A stretch of DNA of 64,000 nucleotides, from the NCBI GenBank assembly GCA_015345905.1, contig JADDTR010000023.1:310001-374000 (forward strand), given 5' to 3'. Numbering within the stretch: the stretch's first letter is position 1; every line of letters starts with the position of its first letter. The notes below the pieces were generated by a model. The model was not told where the DNA came from. It did not search any database and saw nothing but the letters and a program-made list of their open reading frames with translations. Position numbers and translations under genes: made by a program. Shown one piece after another: positions 12,037-22,900 of this stretch. The DNA is from Aotearoamyces nothofagi. Its lineage: Eukaryota; Ascomycota; Leotiomycetes; Leotiales; Tympanidaceae.

Positions 12037-13121
12037 ATGCCTCCAGGGAAACCTGACGATCGCAAATCGCGCAACATCGTCTTTGCCGCCCTCCTCGTCC
12101 TAATCCTCATCTATGTCGTGAAATTCAGCTTCCCGCAACACACTGTGCAAAGCGCCATCTCGAATCAGATCCATAGCAGCAAAAACGCCCCAGCAGAAGC
12201 CGCGCTCGTAGGAGAGGCATTGGCAGCAACTACGACAGCCTCACCTACAACGACTTCGGTGGCTGTTCAACATGCACAACCGACGGCACCGCTGAACCAG
12301 GATGGGCCATGGAATGGCACAATCTATGACAAAGTCGCCGTCATTATTGAGGATCGCCCACGGACGAATCTCATCCCATTGATCCTTCATTTCAGCTCCG
12401 TTCTTGGCCCAAGCTGGCCCATAGTCGTCTATACATCCTCCGAAAATGTCGGCGTCTTCGCAACCTCAGCAGCCCTCGGGCGATATCTAAAAGCCGGGAT
12501 CGTCTCGATCCGCATCCTGCCTTCGACGGTGCTTTTCACGAATTCCGATTCAGTGTCAGCGTTCTTAACGAAGCCGTGGCTATGGGAGAATTTGGCGCCT
12601 GCAACCCATATTCTAATGTTTCAGTCGGATAGCATGCTGTGCTCGAATGCGGCGCGGAGCGTCGAGGATTTTTTCGAATATGATTTTGTGGGTGCCCCGA
12701 TTGCGTCACATTTAGGCGCAGGGATGAATGGCGGGTTGAGTTTGAGGAAGAGGGAGAGGTTCTTAAGTATTACGAATGAGTGGGATTGGGAAACTGATAA
12801 GGGGAGTAGATTTGAGGATAGGTGGTTTTTTGATCGGTAAGTCATGATTGTCTTCTTCTATCCTACGAATACCTTGCTGATACCTCGTTCTCTAGATTAT
12901 GGGAGATTGTCGAGCGCGAAAAAACAGCTGGAATCGAAGACGGTGTCAAGATGCCCTCTCTAGAAGTCGCCCGCACGTTCTCAGTTGAAACGATCGATTT
13001 CCCTCATCCGCTCGGTGTACACCAGGTCCATCGCTGGCTCGGCGAGCAGATGGTTAGTTTGGATGAATGGTGTCCGGAGTGGAAGCTATGCTCTGGAGAG
13101 TTTGTGCAGGACACGCAATGA
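12037..13121 (+). CDS. DUF5672 type II membrane glycosyltransferase-like protein (paralogue B)
   Basis: Second DUF5672 member, 341 aa from exons 12037-12836 and 12896-13121. The 59-nt intron (GTAAGT...CTCTAG) removes a TAA that directly follows the first open frame. The protein starts MPPGKPDD, then has a signal anchor at about residues 14-31 and a Ser/Thr/Ala-rich stem to about residue 90. The domain begins at VAVIIEDRPRTNLIPLILHF and carries the DxD-like FQSDSMLCSNA, EYDFVGAPI and GMNGGLSLRKRERFL. The tail FPHPLGVHQVHRWL corresponds to the MGYH region of the other copies. It is clearly more diverged from A and C than they are from each other: the strict GNGG is MNGG and the intron position differs. 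Likely a Golgi enzyme acting on an unknown glycan. The context of other glycan genes supports this. Confidence 0.85.
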
Positions 13122-14163
13122 TTGCTTTGAGCGCTTAAATGAGACCCTTTTTCTGTTGAGAAGGATGACGATTACTGAGGGACCAAAAGTCGAAAAGAAG
13201 AAAAGAAAAAGCAAAGCGTGCCCGGCGAATGAATTGTTTAGCATAGAAGGAAAGGGAGGTTAAACAGGATTTTTGAAATTCCTGTCATTGAACTGCTCTC
13301 CTGGGCTGTTATAGGAGTTTATGCGTTTATCCAGGGTTGGCTGCATAGCTTGTTGGAAGTTTTTTTTATATACATATCGTGGCGCGCTGGTGATGGGAGC
13401 TAATGAGGGGAGTTGATGGTGGTGATGGATCTTTTTGGGGCGATTACTGAGAGGGGTGTGAGTGAGGAAGAGCAAGTTGAGCTGAGTAAGCTAGATGGAG
13501 TTGAGCAAGAGAAAGAGATATCCATGAATTGAATCAAATCAAATGAAACCCCAGGTGTCTCTATCTGACAAAGCGATACGATACATCTTTAAAAAAAAAT
13601 TTGACGAGGCGTAGTAATGCCTTGGCGGGAGACGCGAAATAGGCCATGGCTATGATGACGAAATAAGAGTCGGAAGACAATAGCTGTATGTATAAACAAT
13701 ATTTCATAAATTTAAAATTCAATGGAGTTTTGCTTGTAGCGCGATATAGTACAGGGCACAGCATATTACATACAGTATAGTATCACAATTGTTCGTCCAA
13801 GCTTGAGCTTGGGCTTTATGGCTTACAGCTTAGAGGACGGCCCGTCTTTTAATGACATCTATACTTGTTGTAAATGCTACGCTATGGTATATACACTACG
13901 CTGTGTCGTACAGCGCCAGGAAACGCCTTGGATTCCGAGTAGAAAGTCAAAATATCGCCACAAAAAAGCCAGCCAGCCGAAAAATAAAAAGGCTGAGGAT
14001 AGAAATTGAAATGCTGACATCGACACCGACACCGTTACTGACGCCGCTGGCTCCGCTGATATGCTGGGATTGAAAAAAGAGACAGGGGAAAAAAAGGAAA
14101 TCTCTAGTCATGCTATGCAAATGGGGTCGAAAGTATCTCAAGCAACCAAGTAACTGAGCATGC
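13122..14163. other. convergent intergenic region
   Basis: About 1 kb between converging genes, AT-leaning, with no coding signal. It should contain the 3' UTRs of paralogue B and of the RgpF-like gene. Confidence 0.5.
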
Positions 14164-15751
14164 TCATCCACAGACGTCATAACTATCATAACCCATCCCA
14201 TCATGCCATTCCGTCAACCGATCAAGCACCGTATCCTCAATATGTCTATGGCTTTTCATAAACAGATTCTCGTACGGATGAACAAAGCTCCCGAAATAGC
14301 TGCCGGGTCCAAGCCAGTCCTCCTCATGACAATGTTTCCAGAAATCGCCGGGTACGTCGTGGACGGCTTCTGTGCTTGCTGATGAGGAAGAGGGGTTTTC
14401 GGTTTCTCTGGTTTCAGCGCCCTTCTCGTCGCCTTCGTTGGCAAACTCTCCCTTCATTGCTGCGCGGCGTGCTTGTCTTGTAGCTTTATCTTGGCTATGA
14501 TAGACAGTCAAAAAGACATCAACATCATACCCAGCTTTTCTGATAACCCGAGTTGTTCTAATCTCCCCTCTCTGAGCCAATGGCATATCATCGAAGCATT
14601 CTGAGATGCCTTCAGGGGTAAGGATATGTGAAAGGCCGATGGCATCGGTTGCCCAGATCATGGATTGGACGTGGCCGAGGCCTGAATGGCAGTTGTAGGA
14701 CATGCCGACGAGTTTGACCTTAGGGGATACTTTGTCGAGGTAGGCATCGCTCCAGCAGGTTTTACTCCAGGTAGGGACGAAGGGACCGCGGATGGAGGCA
14801 TTCATGAGGATATAGCGCTTGTAGCGGTCTTTGAGAGGTTTGGCACTGTTCTTGACTTCATTGTTGTCTCGCTTTCTCTCGGGCTCTTTGGTCGTCTCCT
14901 TTTCTACGTCTCTAGTGTCGGCATCGGACCCTGAGTCGCCGGATTCTTGCGGAACGCCTTCTGGCGCAGGGACGGCTCCATTGATATCAAACCAGCCTTC
15001 GCCTCCAACGATACTGTTTAGAACTTCGGCGTGAGCTCCGAGATCAAAGCAGGTGTTGTTACGCCTTTTAATCAGGATATTGGTCTTGTTGCGTCGAGGT
15101 TTCAGGTCGTCGTCCTCGTCTGCTTCTTTAAAGATAATCGTGCTATCAACGTCCGTCTCGCCATTGAGAATGAAGATGAAATCGGCTGCGTCATGAAGAC
15201 CATGGTCGACGAAAAATTGAAGATTGGGCCGTGCAAATTCGGACTCGTAATACACGTATGTGATCAGTGGGCGGTCTTTGGTTGGTTTTTCTAACTTAGT
15301 TTCTGAAACTGCTTCAGGTTCCGCTACTAGGCATTGTGGACATTCGGGAGCTGTGATGCCAAGGTTTGCGCACGCCGAGGTGAGATCAAGTTCATTGACA
15401 GGCTTAATTGGTGTATCAGGCCCGGCTTCATAGAGCTCATTGCTGGGATTGCCGACTAAAGAAGAGGGGTCATCGTGGTCCCATGCTGAAGCTGGAATGA
15501 TATCACCCGGGAGGAAAGTCGTTGCTACTGCTAGAGCAGGTTGCACTGCTGTTACTTTGTCGGTGCTTTGAGTTAGTTGTTCTGATATAGTTTTGGTGAT
15601 GGCTGAAGCTGATATATCCTGCGTCTATTAGATCAAGCCATCGAAGTGTGGAGCGGCAACATACGGATGTATGAAAGAGGGTCCACAAAACAATTATAGC
15701 CACAATAGTGCTGAGGCAGATTGACCTCGAGGATGTGGTGGAAAGAACCAT
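14164..15751 (-). CDS. type II membrane glycosyltransferase-like protein, RgpF-like motif order
   Basis: Exons 15751-15665 and 15618-14164 give 513 aa; the intron is only 46 nt (GTATGT...ACGCAG). The start is chosen because it gives a short basic tail and a signal anchor (about residues 9-27, LSTIVAIIVLWTLFHTS). The lumenal core begins at LITYVYYES (about residue 145). Its motif order is FFVDHGLHDAADFIFILNGE, RRNNTCFDLGAHAEVL, YKRYILMNASIRGPFVP, CWSDAYL, VKLVGMSYNC, HVQSMIWATD and HPYENLFMKS. This matches, from memory, the order in bacterial rhamnan synthesis protein F domains: R-N-x-G-x-D-G, then N-x-S-x-x-G-P, then HxQS. The family is widespread in fungi but uncharacterised as far as I know. 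Two acidic or Ser-rich low-complexity inserts interrupt the core, one before the RYKRYILMN motif and one after QDKATRQARR. Function is inferred. Confidence 0.75.
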
Positions 15752-17567
15752 GATTCGCTTTATCTCAAACTCACTGCAGGACAAGACGGAAACAGTCAAG
15801 CAGAAGAAACCAGAGAGGTGAAGATGGAAAAAGAAATCGAGTGATGATGATGAAATATAGGTAGATAGTGATCGTCTACTCTCAAACTTCAGCGCCCCAC
15901 TCCAGGAAGAGCGTAGCAAGACAAGCAAGACAAGCAATAAACTGGATCCAGATCCAAGGGCTATAGGAGCACGGCCATTTCGAGGCATGAGAGCAGCCTT
16001 CATAAGTCAAACAATGGCAATCATAAGACCCACCGGCAGATGAGGGCAGTCAGCCAGTTAAAAGGCGACGGTGTACGAAAGCCTGCGACAACGGACAGCG
16101 TCTCCATAGGGAGAATGGGGATGGGAATTGAAAATCCGAGATATATCTCGAACAGGCGCGCCATGGCATGGACGAGAGAGGAATAGCCGACGTGGAAAAC
16201 CGGGGAATAGCAGGTGAGAAGCCTTCGTGGAGGCCCGGACTTACGTACCCAAGCACCACCAAGGTCGCCAACCACGGGCAGCTCGGCGTCCCTGACGACA
16301 CACCTGCACAGGCTTGAGGGCAGCGTGGGAAGGACTGCGTGCCGACACTGCCATTTCTGAATATTTCTGAGAGCACGGAATCGGGCCCTTACGTGGGTTG
16401 TCTTGCATGAAGCTCGGACTCGACGTGGATGCCCTGAATCATGTTTGATCATGATAGTCATGTTGCACAGCCAGCATCCATGTTGTACAGTAGAGTAGAG
16501 AACACGTACGCACGCAGACAGGGTTGAGGCATGGGGAGATACTGTGTGTGCGAGGTGGAGGTATCAGATCGACGAGGAAGATTGCTGCAGCCTCGATGCT
16601 GAGGCGCGCAGACACACGCCGAAAGGGTAACACCACAAGTACTACTGTATTTAGCTAGCTGTGTATTTAGCTTGAGCGGGTATTTATGTCCAGCGCAGGG
16701 TATTTCGCAAGGAATGACGGGCTCCGGGCGAGGGCCCGGAGGATTTGCGCCCAGGCGCCGCAGGGAGGGCCGGGGAGGGCCAGGGAGTGCGTACTGCCTG
16801 GTACAGCACAGTACGTGGCCGTGGCGGTGGCCGTGGCGGGCAGCGCGGGCAGCGCTGCACAGGATTCGTAAGCCCTACAGGCTTCAGGCTACAGCGCAGG
16901 CTACAGGCTACAGGCGGCCTTAGCACAGGGTCCACGGCTACTGGAGGTAGGCGCTGGGGCTCGCCGCGGCTCTTCTTCCCTTCCTGCGCTGGCGGGCGGG
17001 CGGACTGGCTGGCACGCTGGCTCCCTAGCCACCGGAGCGCTACAGGCACTTACTGCCTGTGGTTAACGTGCTACAGTCAGGTAGGTGCACTGTCCTGTGC
17101 TGTGCTGTGCTGTGCTGTGCTGTGCTGTGCTGTGCGGTACATACGTACTGTAGCCAGCCACCTGTAGCCACTGTGGCCACCCTACCTTCTCGTTTCCTAG
17201 GTACAAGCCTTCCTAGCCCCGGCCCCCGTTAATCAGTTCAACGAGCCGTTCTGCGTAGCGCTCTAATCTCACTACCAGCCTGTGCCTCTCTTCGCCCTGC
17301 TGCTGCTACACCTCCTACGGCCCAGACTCCCTCACTCTTGGTCGCCGACGCCATGAAAGATAATTATCACCTCTTCCCAGCCTCATATCAGCCGACCCTT
17401 CAACCACAACTCTACTCTGCTCGCGACAGTCAATCCCCCGCCGCGCTGTTCTCATGCTTTCTTGACAGCATCTCCGGCCTTCATCGTCCCTATCACTTTG
17501 GCGCATGGGCTACTGATCGCCCTCTGACCTGGGATTAAGAAGGGCAAGCATCGCATCGTCTTGCGAA
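15752..17567. other. divergent intergenic region
   Basis: About 1.8 kb containing the promoters of the RgpF-like gene and of paralogue C. GC-rich open frames near 16670-17170 are overlapping on both strands and repeat-driven, so no gene is called. GTAC palindromes occur near 16480 and 16800. Confidence 0.5.
17095..17136. repeat. (TGTGC)n pentanucleotide microsatellite
   Basis: About eight uninterrupted copies of TGTGC. Confidence 0.95.
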
Positions 17568-18736
17568 ATGGTGTCCTTCAACTCCGACCCGCTTGGTGCT
17601 GTGAGCGCACTCTTTGTGCTCAATCGCATCAAGGTCTTCATCGTGATCTCTCTCATTGCAACGTGAGTGCGCACTTCTATCGTGCCGCCTTCTCCGGTCG
17701 CGTGGGCGTGAATGCCGGACTAACAGATGATCCCAGATGGTCGGTTGCACACATAATACCTCGATATCAATCCGATATCCAAGACCGACTGGCATCACAG
17801 CTGGCAAGGACGCGGGAAAAGATCCCTAAAATCAAGATCGATTTCCATCCCAACAAAGATCCGCGAACAGCATATAATTCTACTAAGCTCGCTCTCCTCG
17901 TCGAGGGACGGCCGATTCCACATCTCGTTCCGCAGATCTTACATATGATGACAGTGGTGCCACCCGACTGGCGATTTCTGTTCATCGGTTCAAACGAGAG
18001 CGTGGTCTCCGTGGGTACAAGCTTTGGTATAAAATACCAGCAGGCCGCAGGAAAGCTGGATTTGATGATAGCGCCAAAACCATGGGGCATCGATGATAAA
18101 GAACACGTATGGCGGATGTTGACTGACAGGAGATTCTACAATGAGCTTCTGCCAGGTGTGGAGTGGTTACTGAAGTATGAATCGGATAGTATTATGTGTG
18201 CAAATTCTGGTGATAGCCTGAATGATTGGCTAGACTACGATTGGGCTGGAGCACCAAGGTAACTAATCAGCGTGCTTGATGGAATATTACTATGTATTTT
18301 TAGACGATATACTGATTCGTTCTGCAGATCGCCAAACGATAGATTTGCCGGTAATGGTGGTCTCTCATTAAGACGAGTTTCCGCCATCCAAAGGGTTCTA
18401 TCATTTCAAGAACGCTATAATAACACCATGCCCGAAGACGAATGGTTTGGGAAACGTATAACATCCATGACCGGTCTCAAAATCGCCAACGGTGACCAAG
18501 AAAATCACTTCTCCGTAGAAGAAGTCTGGCACGAAAAGCCAATGGGATACCACGTACGAGAAGGCCAAGGCCACCTTCCTGTGGACGTATGGAAGAACCG
18601 CGAGCAACGCAAGAAGATCTTTGCATACTGTCCCGAGATCACCATGATCATGGACATGAAGCTCGAACGTGAGCGGTGTAACGGAGATGATGGTGAGGGC
18701 AATCTTGTACCACTTCCCGGAGAGAAGATTCCCTGA
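17568..18736 (+). CDS. DUF5672 type II membrane glycosyltransferase-like protein (paralogue C)
   Basis: Third DUF5672 member. Exons 17568-17662, 17737-18258 and 18328-18736 give 341 aa. Intron 1 (74 nt) has a CTAAC branch site near 17720. Splicing to the CCCAG acceptor joins VFIVISLIAT to WSVAHIIP, making one signal anchor at about residues 22-38. This intron is phase 2 and sits inside the anchor helix, as in paralogue A, good evidence of common descent. The domain has LALLVEGRP, VVPPDWRFLFIGS, the DxD-like YESDSIMCANS, DYDWAGAPR and GNGGLSLRRVSAI, then EKPMGYHV and FAYCPEITM. Intron 2 removes a stop immediately after GAPR. It is the last glycan-type gene of the left block; the next gene is the ABCC transporter 1.2 kb away. 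Substrate unknown. Confidence 0.87.
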
Positions 18737-19920
18737 TTCTTTGATTTTACGTAGGCGAAGGCAATATTATTCAACCGGAACCGGAGGACCAAGAGGGGAA
18801 CGGAATTGGCAGATAGAAACGATGTGCGCCTTTTATGTGAGGGCATGATGAGACGATACCCCTTGTGCCTGTATACCACCACATTACTTTTTTACGCTCC
18901 ACTGGTTACTGCTACGTTTTATAAATGTACCTTTGATCTCGACAACTACAGTACCAGTACCGTGGAAATTGATATGAATCTGCTTCGACCTCTGCTCTGG
19001 TGCAGATCGACGCTGGGATGAGAGATTGAGGAAAGGGTATTTTTGTGGGGAAGCAGAAGCCGAAAATGGAGAGGATCGCCAGTCGTTAAGGATTACTGAT
19101 CTGCAGGCGAGACAAGGGGGCGTCATATGCCAAGGAGTTTTGGGGCAACTTTGGGATTTGGGATGTTTTGGTTCACTGATTGATTGTATGACATATGATT
19201 GCTATGTTTTATAAAGAAATAAAAAGTTACGAAACGGAGAGCGGAATGATGTTGAAATTCGTTTCGGTGTTGGGAGGACGAGCGGAGCAGACCATCTCGT
19301 CATCCACGAGTACTGGCCAGTATTCCCGGTAGCCTGTAGGTAAAGCGCCGAGCTTAGAAGACTTTCATGAAAGATTTCATAACCAGCATATAAAAACGCT
19401 TCTCTGTTTTTAACTCCCCAGCACATCAAACAGCCTAGGCTTTCGGAGGAGATGAAGATACAAGACGCGTCCCGGATGCAGATACACACCCACGTCGTGG
19501 CCGAAGGTCTTTGTGATCTCGGATCTCTGCTTGGACGGCTCCTTCCTCGTCGCCGTGAAGTATGTCACCGTGAATCACCCCGTCGGCGACGAGAGCCAGC
19601 ACGGTAGCAGGGTTCACTAGCGTCAAGACGATTCTTGTCGTTTCACAGCGTCTGTCGGACTGTGATTCTGTCTGTATTGCTAGACAAACGGACGGACTGG
19701 TGGTGGTAAGAAATAATATAACAAGACTCCATTCAAGACATCATTATTACGTTTCGCTGTCTTAGGTCTGCCAGATGCGTTACACATTGTTGTAGAAACT
19801 CAAATCTAACTTGCAAGATCGTTGTATTAACTTTTTATATACATAACGACCCTCTTCAACCTTTACTCCAAACATTTATATATACACTGAAATAAGACAT
19901 CGTTCACTCTTTGTCATCAA
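18737..19920. other. convergent intergenic region
   Basis: 1.2 kb of AT-rich DNA between the 3' ends of paralogue C and the ABC transporter. A short minus-strand frame at 19435-19626 was looked at and not accepted. No other signal was seen. Confidence 0.5.
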
Positions 19921-22900
19921 CTACTCAACGTCAACCAGTCTGCTTGCTTCATATGCCTTTTTCGCAGCCTTTTGCAGCCCGTCAAAATCTCCGCTCATCT
20001 CACACATTCCTCTGAATATAGCTCCGTCGTCTTCCTTTTTGAGCAATTCATACGGGTGTCCGTACTCCACAACCTCACCTTTGTCCAAAACCAGCACTTT
20101 GTCATAATCGACAATGGTTTGAAGACGATGAGCAATTGTGATGATCGTGCTCTTTAGCTCGCGAATCGTCTCCTGTATCTTATTGTCGGTATTGTAGTCA
20201 ATGGATGCCGTGGCTTCGTCCATCATCAGTACCTTGGGGTTCTTAAGGAGTGCTCTTGCAAGACACAGAAGTTGGCACTGTCCTTGTGATAGGTTGTTGC
20301 CCGATTCTGCAACGGGAGATGATAGGTTGAGGAAGATGTTCTTGTTCGAGGATGTATGTGTAGGTGTCCCAGGCATTGATTCATCGACTGGAGTGGATGG
20401 AACGGTTGTGGAGGTAGCGCCTCCAATCAGTTGCACGCGACGAAGGGCTGTGAAAATATCTTCATCGGTGAACAAGTTGAACGGGTCTAGGTTGCTGCGA
20501 ATAGTACCAGTGAAGAGTGTAGGGTCCTGAGGAACAATAGTGATAGACTCCCGAAGATCTTGAAGACCAATAAGTCCAATATCGACACCATCTATCAAAA
20601 TTTTGCCTTCCTCTGCTTCTAGGCCTCGGAAAAGTGCAAGAGCCAAAGAACTCTTACCAGCACCGGTCCTTCCAACAATACCCACCTTCTCAAGAGAGTT
20701 GATTTTGAAGCTGATTTGCTTCAACACGGGTTGCAGATCACTCCTATAACGTGTCGTGTACCCAATGAACTCGACCGATCCCTGGCTTGGCCAGTTCGCT
20801 GGCGGTCTAGTGTCTTCGATAACTGCTTCAGCTTCTTGCTCAACGTCAAGGTACTCCTTGATACGCTCAACAGAGTTCATGTTTTGCTCATACATTGCGT
20901 AAAGTCGGACTAGCCACAATACGTTTTCTGTGAAACTGATGGCATAACTGAGTGAGAGACCTGCAGATCCTGCGTCGATCTTTCCAATGCCTAGGATAAC
21001 AAACATGCCTGCAAAGAATGCAACTAAGTCTCCGATAAGATCTACACGGAAAGAAAGCCATCTGTTTGCAGCCCAAAGGTAGATGAAAGGCCGATTGTGT
21101 GTGTTGACTCGAAGCATGTTGTCTCTAATAAATCGCTTCTCATCACCATAAGCACGGATCGTGGTAATACCAGTAAGAGTCTCTCCGAACTGCTGGAACA
21201 ATGGACTTCTTTGGACAGATTCCAATCTCTTGAGATCTCTTGAGGATCGGAGATAGAAGCTTCCTACAAAGAAGTACATAACGCTGATTACCATACCGGC
21301 AATAAGGAATCCAGGAGTGATCGAAACGATAAGGACGAGTGTGACAAGGATAGCCAAAGCACAGCCCATTAGACCGATCGCGGCTGGCGCAACTTCTTGA
21401 TCAACCGATTCAAGATCCTTAGAGAATCGATTCATGAGTTGACCGAGCGGTGTTACATCGAAGAACTTAAACTTGGCGCGAGTGACTGCCTTCATGAGTT
21501 TGTTGTGAATAACCCAAGACGCAGTAAGTGATCCATAAAACATCCACATATCTCTGAAAAGAGCCGTAATCATTCCTGCTAGGCCGATTAATGCATATAT
21601 AGTTAGGTAATATCCAACATTAACATCGGGCGAGAAAGTTGCAAGTAGAGACGTTTTGGTAGGATTGAAGTAAGGTGTTAATTTGGCCAATCGTGGACCC
21701 ATTGTAACAAAGGATGTTGACGCCGCGTGAAGTGAGCTGACGGGTGCAATATACGATTCTCTCTCAATATTGTACTGGTTAGCCCACTGTCGAATCCAGA
21801 TGTTGGCACCAAGACCGGATAGTTGTTGGATGGCGAAAACCCCTAGAGCGAGGAACCAGAACCACCACGGGCCCATTGCATTGAGATATAGTGACATGAC
21901 TGATAGCTTAACACCACCAGTGGCCTTGGTCTCGCCCAAGGCATCCTTTTCAGCGCCCGTGTTGGGATCTTTAGGTTTAGTATCCTTGCCACTCGCTGCG
22001 CCGTTCAGTTTACCATTACCAGCCTTGGTTACTCCATTCTGTACAAGGGCAGCTGTGCTTTCATCGCCAATATCTATTGGGACTTGGGAAGGGGTTCGTG
22101 AGACCTTGCCTGAGGCAGTTCCAGATCTAGAAATATCCTCACCAAGCTTGCCAGATGCCATGACTTTCTCTGCTGGACCTTGGATGTCAACCCTACCATT
22201 ATCCAGCACAACAACGTACTGAGAAAATGGCACACATAGAGCAATGTTGTGTGTAACAAGGATACATGTACGGTTAGCCATTAACGGACCCGTTATACAG
22301 TTGTCGAAGATCCATTTGGCAGTGTGTGAGTCGACGGCGCTCAAACAATCGTCAAGAAGAACGTGGCGCGAGTTAGAATAAAGAGCTCTAGCCAACGAGA
22401 TTCGCTGTTTCTGTCCACCAGACAGCGTTATGCCCTTCTCGCCTACGAGGGTCTGATCACCATTATCGAGGATCTCGAGATCACGCTCAAGAGCGCAGGC
22501 GATAATAACGTCCTTATACCGCTTCTCATCCATACGATTTGCGAATAAAATATTCTCCCTGATATTAGCGTTAACAAGCCAAGCCTGTTGTGCACAGTAA
22601 GCCACAGTTTCTGTAAGGCCTGTGTCTGGGTCCGGTTGCACATCTTCACGGCTATAACCTCCAGGTAGATAGACCTCGCCTTTGATCCTTGTCATCTCTC
22701 CCAAAAGAGCCATAAGCAAGGATGTCTTGCCAGATCCGGTTGGTCCTGCAATAATGCTGAGTTTGCCGATGGGAAACTCGATATCAATATCCATTAAACG
22801 GAAAGCTGTCGAGCCTCCGTCTGTAGTGACTTCTTCTCTGCTGCCCCACGAAAATGTTCCCTTTTTGAAACCGATCAACTCATTGCCATCTTCGTCTACG

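Noticed and set aside
15503-16003. Longer N-terminus for the RgpF-like gene (166-codon frame start at 16003)
   Set aside because: Would place a second hydrophobic stretch ahead of the signal anchor; the start at 15751 gives a standard type II anchor and splices in frame.
16672-17167. Overlapping GC-rich frames on both strands
   Set aside because: Produced by tandem CTACAGGC and TGTGC repeats; no motif and no splice-consistent extension.
19435-19626. Short minus-strand frame beginning MTLVNPATVLALV
   Set aside because: Looks somewhat protein-like but has only 63 codons, no homologous family I recognise and no flanking exons; a gene relic is possible but unsupported.
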